Shown: in pieces, positions 49,546 through 64,000 of the stretch | How positions within the stretch are numbered: the first letter of the stretch is position 1 | Layout: each line of letters opens with the position of its first letter | Origin: Gavia stellata | Lineage: Eukaryota; Chordata; Aves; Gaviiformes; Gaviidae | Direction of reading: 5' to 3' | DNA length: 64,000 nucleotides | Assembly (NCBI RefSeq): GCF_030936135.1 | Contig: NC_082613.1 | Span: forward strand, 1,116,001 to 1,180,000 | The notes under the pieces: generated by a model | The model's input: the letters and a program-made list of their open reading frames with translations, nothing else | The model's database searches: none | What the model was told of the DNA's origin: nothing | Position numbers and translations under genes: made by a program

Positions 49546-50070
49546 CTTGGATCCACGTGTCGGGGCGGACGTCAGCGGAAGCGGCGCGCGGTTGGCTGCG
49601 GGGCTTATCGCCATGGCGACAGCGGCCTCGGCGGGCCGGGCTGGGCTGGACGGCGGAGCTCCGTGCTGCCGGTGCAGCCGGCGCCGGGGCCGGACCGAGC
49701 CCAGCCTTAGCCCTGCTGCCGGGCGGGCCGGGCCGGGGGCCGCCGCTCCGCTCCCCAGCGGGTCTTCGGCCCTCGCGGAGCCGGCCGAGGTGGGGGGGGG
49801 CGGCCCGGCCCGCACCGCCATCTTTGCTGAGGGCAGCGGCCTTCGCGCGGGGGGCGGGCGCGACGCCGCGGGCGCCACGTTCGGTGCGGGCGCTGAGGCG
49901 GCGGGGCTGGGAGGCCCGGAACGGCCCGGTCCCTCCGGTCCGACCACCGCCGGTCCGACCACCCCCGGTCCGCGGGCCCGTCCGGACCTGCGGGCCTGCT
50001 CCGGGGGGCGCCGCGGGCCGCCGGCCCCGCCCCATCCGCCTCCCCCCGCGCCCGGGCTGGGGAAGGTGAG
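48940..50070 (-). promoter_or_regulatory. TM9SF4: TM9SF4 CpG-island promoter
   Basis: Very GC- and CpG-rich. The minus-strand start codon sits in AAGATGGCGGC (49548-49538), a YY1-type element often found just downstream of start sites. Upstream are CACGTG (E-box, about 49553-49558), GACGTCA (CRE-like, about 49568), GCGGAAGC (ETS-like) and ATCGCCATGGCGAC at 49607-49620, a full match to the X-box consensus RYYNYYATRRNRAC. A 15-bp unit (CCGGTCCGACCACC...) repeats about 2.5 times from 49935. Overlapping open frames of about 400 codons on both strands are GC artefacts. Confidence 0.75.
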
Positions 50071-51263
50071 GAAAGGCCGGAAGACGAGAGGTTGATAAAT
50101 ACTTTACCGACCACAAAAGAAGCTTCCAAAGCTGATAATATAAAAGCACAGAAGCAACGGTGTTTGCCCCTTTGTAGGAGGAAAACAGACCCACAGGCCC
50201 AGAAGCTCCCTGCTGTAAGGCGTACGGGGCAATCTTAAAAAAATACTACTTCCTCCTTTTCCCCAAATAACCCATCATTAAATACTAAAAATAAACAACG
50301 ACATAAACCGAGTGTGCGAGGAAGGCCGGGCTCGTCGCCAGTGCTGCACGTGCCCCAGCAGATGTGAAATCACGCCTGCGAGCGGAGCGGTGGGGCTTTG
50401 CCACGGGGAGAGGGGCCGGGGCGGCCCTCGGCTCCCGAAGTTCCTCCTAAGGCAAGCTGGGGCGATCCCTCCAGGGACGGCCTTGTAAAGGACCATCTAT
50501 GTCTGTCCGTACCCTGCGGCACGCGCTGCCCACCTCGCTGGCACAGCCTCACCCGAACTCGCGCTCTGCAGCGGGGGGACCACGAAAAATACTTAGGAAG
50601 GAAATCCGGGAGGGCGAGGAGAGAGACATGTTTCTGTGACACTTGACATTCAAAACCCAGGATCCTGCATCGAGGATGAGCCGACGTGCAGCTTCGCAGC
50701 ATGCCCAGGTGGGAATCCACTGGGATTTCCCTGACACACAGGGACCGGGGGGCGTGGGTGCTGCACAGCACGCCTGGAGCGGAATGGCATTTTGCCGAGG
50801 CCATCGCAGCTAAACCACCTACTTCTGCAAAACAGCCTGATAAGATCTCAGAAGGCTTAAAAAAAAAATAAATGTTTTTTTTTTTCTTTGTGGTTGAACA
50901 GACCTGACCCTGTCCCTCCTTGCGTGGTGCTGCTGGCGCAGACAACCACCGTCCAGCCGGCACTTCCCGGAGCAGCTGCCTCGCGGGCACTCAGGTGTGT
51001 GTGAAAGGCACAAGGTACGGCCCCGTGTCGCTTCTCCCTCCGTCTGGCAGCCCCAGAGGGCTGGCCTGAGCACGGCTTCCTCCTGCCCACGCTTCCAGCC
51101 CAGCCACACCAGGAAGGCTCTGGATCCCAGGCCAGGCTGGCAGAGGAAGGCATGCGCAGGCAGATCACGAGCGGGACAGGGAAGAGCAGGGTGCAAGTGC
51201 TCGCTACCGCTAACATAGTGGGCATAGTGCGGGGTATCCGCTGTCTTCAGCAAGCTTCCTGCG
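50071..51263 (-). other. HCK: HCK 3'UTR and spacer to the TM9SF4 promoter
   Basis: Non-coding. It must contain the HCK 3'UTR, but I found no canonical AATAAA or ATTAAA on the minus strand, so the HCK polyadenylation site is not placed. Plus-strand AATAAA hexamers occur near 50288 and 50869. An A-run followed by a T-run lies at about 50858-50885. Confidence 0.45.
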
Positions 51264-59693
<8,430 letters not shown>

Positions 59694-61398
59694 CCTGCAG
59701 CCAAGGGAGGGGAAGTGAAGCCGTTGCAACAGAGGTGAAAGCCCCGCTCCCAGCAGCTCCTGCCTGGCACAGCACCGTGCCGGCACATAGCACGGAGCCG
59801 CAGTGCCCACCCGGCTGCAGTGCCGTGGGCACAGAGGGCTCCGCTCTCCCCGCAGAGCCGAGGTCGGTGACAGCCGCAGGGCGACGGGGTGCCTGGCAAG
59901 GGGCACAGTGGTGTGCCACGGAGCAGCTTTGCAGCCCTTCCCCAAAAAGGCCTTACCCAGCTGGGGGTGCGGACGCTCAGCATCGTGGCAGGAAAGAATC
60001 TCTTTGCAAAGCAGGACGCCCGTCACAGAGGGGCTCCTCTGCAGCTTGGGGCTCCTCGTCCAGCACCGCGGTGCTTGTGGCCCCCCATCCCTCGGCATGG
60101 CCATGGACCCCACGCTGCCGCGAGTAACTGCTCTCCACTGTGCTCCCTGGTTGCTCTCTGCCAGGGTGGAGCTGCCTCCACCAGCCACCGGCCAAGGGCG
60201 AATGCAAATACTCAACTTTCTCCAGCTCCCCAAGAAACATCAGCAGGAAAATGTGCTGCTAGAAGCAGCGAACGTGGGGGAAAACCCCTGCAAAGGCACT
60301 TCCCTCGTCCGGGGGAGACCTCGGCGCAGAGAAAGGAGAAGGTGAAGGAGGAAGCTCAAGGCTGAGCGAGGCCCTGCGACGTGCACAGCACCACTGGCCT
60401 CACTGGGGGAGCAGTCAGGCACCAGCAGCACCGCCTCGCTCCCACAGCCCTCGAGGGACATCGCTGTCACCTGCCAGCCACTCCACGGTCACTCCTCGTC
60501 CTTCCCAGCGTGCCAAAGCCTGGGCCGGCCCCGCTCCCCAGGGCAGAGCCGGAGCAGCAGCGGTGGCCCCAGACAGCACGTCCCCCTCGCCAGGGATGCC
60601 CTGGGCTCAGGCTCGGGACCGGCTGCTGGCAAAGCCCAGTGCCGGATCCATCCTGGCAAACCCACATGGCCCCTGGCTGAAACTCGGCTGTGGCCTGTGC
60701 CAGCACCGCGGCAGGTATTTGCTGTGCCCGTCCTGGACGTGGTTGGAGCATTTGGCCCTACAAAGCACAAACACCTCTGGGGGGTCCGAGTGCCCCGTAG
60801 CCTCCGAGCCCCACAGCATCCCGGCGTACCGCTACATGCACTGACTGTGTGGCCATGGCTTCCCCGCCGGCTCCTGCGGCACAGTGCCGAGGCCTGCCAG
60901 CACTGGGAACGCCGGCGGGAGCAGCCGTTCCTGGTGCGTCCCACCCTGGAGATCCGTGTCCCACAGCACGTGTGGCTGTCCCCAGCCGTGGGGCCCAGGT
61001 GGGATGGGGGGAGCCCATCGCTCCGAGAACGTGGCTGCCCGTGTCCCCGTGCCCTCGCTGCCCCGTGCCCTCGCTGGCGGGGCAGGCGGTGGCGGCTCCC
61101 CGACAGCCCCTACAAGGCCACCGGCAGGGATGACCTCCCCGGGACTGCACCGCGTCCCCCCGGGGTACCCCGGCCTCGTCTCCCCGCCACCCCCGGGGCA
61201 CCCAGGGGCCGCCGCACCGAGAGAGGCCGGGACGAGGACGGGGCCGGACCCGGGGCCGGCACGGAGACGGACCGAGGCAGCGGTGGCTGGCCCGGGGCGG
61301 GGTCCGACCGAGCGGGCTGCCCGGGACCGGCACCGGGGCTCCCCCCGCCCGGCCCCGCCGCCCTCGGGGCTCCGCGCACGGCTCCGCTCCGCTCTCAC

Positions 61399-61490
61399 CT
61401 CCGCCGCCGTCCCGGGGCACGTCCCGGTCCCGGTCCCCGTCCCGGAGCCGCGGCTGCTGCCGACGCCGCGCTCTGCCCGGTTGCGCGCCC
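61399..61490 (-). other. HCK: HCK exon 1 (5'UTR, inferred)
   Basis: A donor GGAG followed by GTGAGA ends an upstream exon at 61399 in the HCK CpG island. Joined to the acceptor before 59694, the frame upstream of the ATG stays open through the exon (GRRRR before MGC) but contains no in-frame CTG. The 5' end shown is a guess. The intron 59695-61398 holds nothing recognised. Confidence 0.5.
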
Positions 61491-61499
61491 GCCGCCCCG

Positions 61500-61560
61500 C
61501 CCCGCCCGCCCCGGTAAGGCCCCGCCCGCCCCGGTAAGGCCCCGCCCCGCCCCGGTAAGG
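61500..61560. repeat. Three 20-bp tandem repeats with GC boxes
   Basis: Copies at 61500-61519, 61520-61539 and 61540-61560; the first two are identical. Located upstream of inferred HCK exon 1. Confidence 0.9.
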
Positions 61561-62084
61561 CCCCGCCCCCCGGTCCCGTCCCGGGGCCGCGGGACCCCCC
61601 GACTCCGCCGGTGCTGCCCGACGGGGCGGGCGCGGCCGATACCTCCCTGTACCGGCCCCGGGGGGCCCAAACCGGGATGGGAGCGGGGACCCCCATCACG
61701 CACTGAACGGGACCCCCCCGGACCAAGCGGGACCCCCGTGGGCCGACGGCAGCAGAACCACCTTCCAAGGGCGCCCGCGCTGCCCGCAGGGACATCCCGG
61801 CCCGGCCCGGCCCCGGTGGGTCCCCGCTGCTGTCGGGGTCGCTTTCACGTCCTCCCGACGGGTGCCAGAGCCCTTCTCTGCGCCCGCGGCCCCGCGGCCC
61901 CCGGGAGCCCGGGGGAATTTGGGTCCCGGTACCCCAGAGTGACCCCCGGGCTGTTTCCTCGCCCGGCGCGGAGCCGTGGGGGGCAGTGGGGGGCACGGGG
62001 TGGGCGCAGGCGGCCACGGTGTGGGCCTGGTTCTCTGTCCCCAGGGAGGAGAAAAGAGGAAACCCCCGACCGCTGCCCCGTGAT

Positions 62085-62153
62085 GGGGTGCAGGGCATGG
62101 GGGGGTGCAGGACACAGAGGGGTGCAGAGCACGGCGGGGTGCAGGGCATGGGG
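62085..62153. repeat. 17-bp minisatellite, four copies
   Basis: Units beginning GGGGTGCAG at 62085, 62102, 62119 and 62136, differing at a few positions. Lies between HCK and CCM2L. Confidence 0.85.
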
Positions 62154-62529
62154 CTCGCGCGGTGCAGCCCAGCTCGGAGGGGCCAGGGGGGCCATGGGCT
62201 TTGCTGTCTCTCCCGGGCCCGGTGTTCCCACGCCCAAGGTCCTCCCGGGTCCCCTCTCCAGCCCCACAGCGCTCCAGCCTTCGCTCTGGTTCACCCAGAG
62301 CACCCCTGAATTTGGGACAGGGGCGGCAGCAGCAACAGGACCCGCAGCTCCACCTCGACACCGACCATCACAGGCAGAGGAAGCAGCCAGGGCGGCGAGC
62401 TCCTCGCCTGCATGAGGGTTTGCATATGTAAATTTTTTAAGAGAAAAAATAACTTGCTGCCGGTAGCCCCGGCATCTGCCTGCCCACGCACCGGCCAGGG
62501 GCTGCAGCGCCGTCCCGCAGCCCCCACCG

Positions 62530-62656
62530 AGGGACAGTGGCTGGGGGTCATCAGCCAGGGGCCATCGGCTCAGGGGACAGTGGCCGGGGGACATCAGCCA
62601 GGGGACATTGGCCTGGGGACAGTGGCCAAGGGCCATCACCCGGGGGCCAGCCAGCC
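62530..62656. repeat. 14-bp degenerate minisatellite, about nine copies
   Basis: Head-to-tail units of the form GGGGACAGTGGCCA / GGGGACATCAGCCA, about 127 bp in all. Lies between HCK and CCM2L. Confidence 0.85.
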
Positions 62657-63281
62657 GGCGGGGAGCGTGGCCCCATCCCTCAGCGGCAGGAGGCTGCAGG
62701 GCGGCGCTGCAGGAAGCCGGGTCCTGGGGCAGGAACTTCCTTTTGTGAAACACCCATGACCCGCAGCTGGCCGGGTGTTGCACAGGCGTCGCTCCCGGGA
62801 ATGGGGGACGGCTGCCCGTGGCACGGCCTGTGTCTCAGCGTGCCCCAGCCCCCAGCCCTGCCCTCGCACTGGGGCTCTCGGCAGCAGGATGGGGGACGCT
62901 GCACTGGCAGCCCCTGCTCAGGGTGTCCCCGGGGCTGCGGGGGCTCTCAGGTGCTTTCCTGGCAGGAACAGCCTTCCCCGCCGCTCCCCTCCATGTTGGA
63001 AGGCAAATGGTTTACCGGGTTGCGCTCAGGCCGGCAGCACAGGTGGCAGCGGGTCAGCTGTGGCCACCAGCCCCCTCCCATCCCAGCACACCCTCACTGG
63101 CCCCCACATTGCTCTGAGCTCCCCAGGGTCCCACGCTGCCAGGAGCATCCCCCGGGACCAGCCCAGTCCAGCCGTGAGCGCCCCAACTCTGGGAGCGACC
63201 TGCATGTGGCACCGGGGTGGACAGCGTGCCCAGCCAAGCAGCGGCACGGTGCCTTGCAGGGCTTTGAGTAACCCCCCTGCT

Positions 63282-63385
63282 CCGGCTCGCCCCTGCCGCA
63301 GCAGCCCCCGGTGCCCCGGCTCACCCCCCACCGCAGCAGCCCACCCACCCCAGCTCACCCACCCCAGCAGCCCCCGTGCCCCGGC
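63282..63385. repeat. About 33-bp tandem repeat, three copies
   Basis: Units of the form CCGGCTCACCC...CGCAGCAGCCC, each diverged from the others by small length changes. It lies just beyond the likely CCM2L polyadenylation signal. Confidence 0.75.
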
Positions 63386-63414
63386 ACAGCCTTTCCCTTG
63401 GGAAGAACCTGCTC

Positions 63415-63696
63415 CGCTCCCAGCCCTGACATTTAATTGCAATCTGCAGAAGTTACGGCACATGGTGTTGCTGGCTGGGGGCTCCCCCGCTGCCACGGCT
63501 GCCCTTTGATGCCATCAGCCCTGCCGAGAGCTCCCAGGGCGATGCAGAGCCCCTGTCCCCTCCCGTGGTGACAAAGAGGGGACAATGCCCTCCCTCCCAG
63601 GCACTGGGGCAGAGCTGGGCACCTGGCAAGTCTGGGCTTGGAGGCGCAGCACCGCATTGTCAAGCAGGGAGGGGACCGCTGGGTTTCTGCACTTCC
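63415..63696 (-). other. CCM2L: CCM2L 3'UTR (end inferred)
   Basis: Sequence after the CCM2L stop. A minus-strand ATTAAA at 63437-63432 is the nearest polyadenylation-type hexamer, giving a 3'UTR of about 280 bases. Confidence 0.4.
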
Positions 63697-63999
<303 letters not shown>

Positions 64000-64000
64000 C

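Larger units (their letters stand above)
61030..62000 (-). promoter_or_regulatory. HCK: HCK CpG-island promoter with tandem GC boxes
   Basis: GC-rich, TATA-less block around the inferred HCK exon 1. At 61500-61560 a 20-bp unit (CCCCGCCCGCCCCGGTAAGG on the plus strand) occurs three times head to tail, the third copy one base longer. Each copy carries Sp1-type GC boxes. Open frames of 572 codons (plus) and 463 codons (minus) overlap here and are composition artefacts. Confidence 0.65.
62000..63415. other. HCK-CCM2L spacer
   Basis: GC-rich intergenic DNA with three short tandem-repeat blocks listed separately and a small AT-rich island at about 62423-62452. Open frames on both strands overlap one another and show no known domain. 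No gene recognised. Confidence 0.6.

Noticed and set aside
48834-50194. 411-codon open frames on both strands at the TM9SF4 promoter
   Set aside because: Composition artefact of a CpG island; simple Pro/Ala/Arg/Gly sequence, overlapping the true short TM9SF4 exon 1.
60697-62415. 572-codon open frame on the plus strand (and 463 codons on the minus) across the HCK promoter island
   Set aside because: Both strands are open over the same GC-rich DNA; the product is Pro/Arg/Gly/Ala-rich low complexity with no domain, and the block is the HCK CpG island.

Overview
This is nuclear DNA from a vertebrate, most likely a bird. It holds part or all of six protein-coding genes, in the order CCM2L, HCK, TM9SF4, PLAGL2, POFUT1, KIF3B when read from right to left. 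From memory, this is the same order and relative orientation as human 20q11.21, here shown inverted. All genes lie on the minus strand except PLAGL2. The bird assignment rests on a 5'-truncated CR1 LINE in a TM9SF4 intron, on very short introns (POFUT1 coding exons fit in 3.4 kb, TM9SF4 in 17 kb, HCK in about 10 kb) and on sharp GC-rich promoter islands. The species cannot be named from the sequence alone.

Layout: 1-9000 is the 5' part of KIF3B (last coding exons lie beyond the left edge), ending in a CpG island. 9310-14461 is complete POFUT1. A CpG island at about 13.9-15.0 kb serves POFUT1 to the left and PLAGL2 to the right. 14.6-25.5 kb is PLAGL2 (one non-coding and two coding exons plus a long 3'UTR). 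About 25.5-30.56 kb is a convergent intergenic interval with no recognisable gene. 30.56-49.6 kb is complete TM9SF4 with 18 coding exons; its first intron carries the CR1 copy. 49.6-51.26 kb holds the TM9SF4 promoter island and the HCK 3' end. 51.26-61.5 kb is complete HCK (12 coding exons and one non-coding exon). 62.0-63.4 kb is GC-rich spacer with several minisatellites. The right edge is the last exon of CCM2L.

The genes do not form one pathway: KIF3B is a kinesin-2 motor, POFUT1 an ER O-fucosyltransferase for Notch-type EGF repeats, PLAGL2 a zinc-finger transcription factor, TM9SF4 a nine-pass endomembrane protein, HCK a Src-family kinase and CCM2L an endothelial scaffold. They are tightly packed, with two tandem pairs (POFUT1-KIF3B and HCK-TM9SF4) separated by very little DNA. 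Exon boundaries were set by hand from GT/AG sites, reading-frame continuity and remembered human proteins. The joined reading frames give POFUT1 387 aa, PLAGL2 494 aa, TM9SF4 644 aa and HCK 506 aa, each within two residues of the human length as I recall it.

I saw no previously undescribed biological system. The most useful leads are regulatory: uORFs in the KIF3B and PLAGL2 leaders, RFX X-box-like motifs in three promoters, a ZNF143-type site in the POFUT1/PLAGL2 promoter, the apparent absence of an in-frame CUG for a long HCK isoform, and very short tandem gene spacing.
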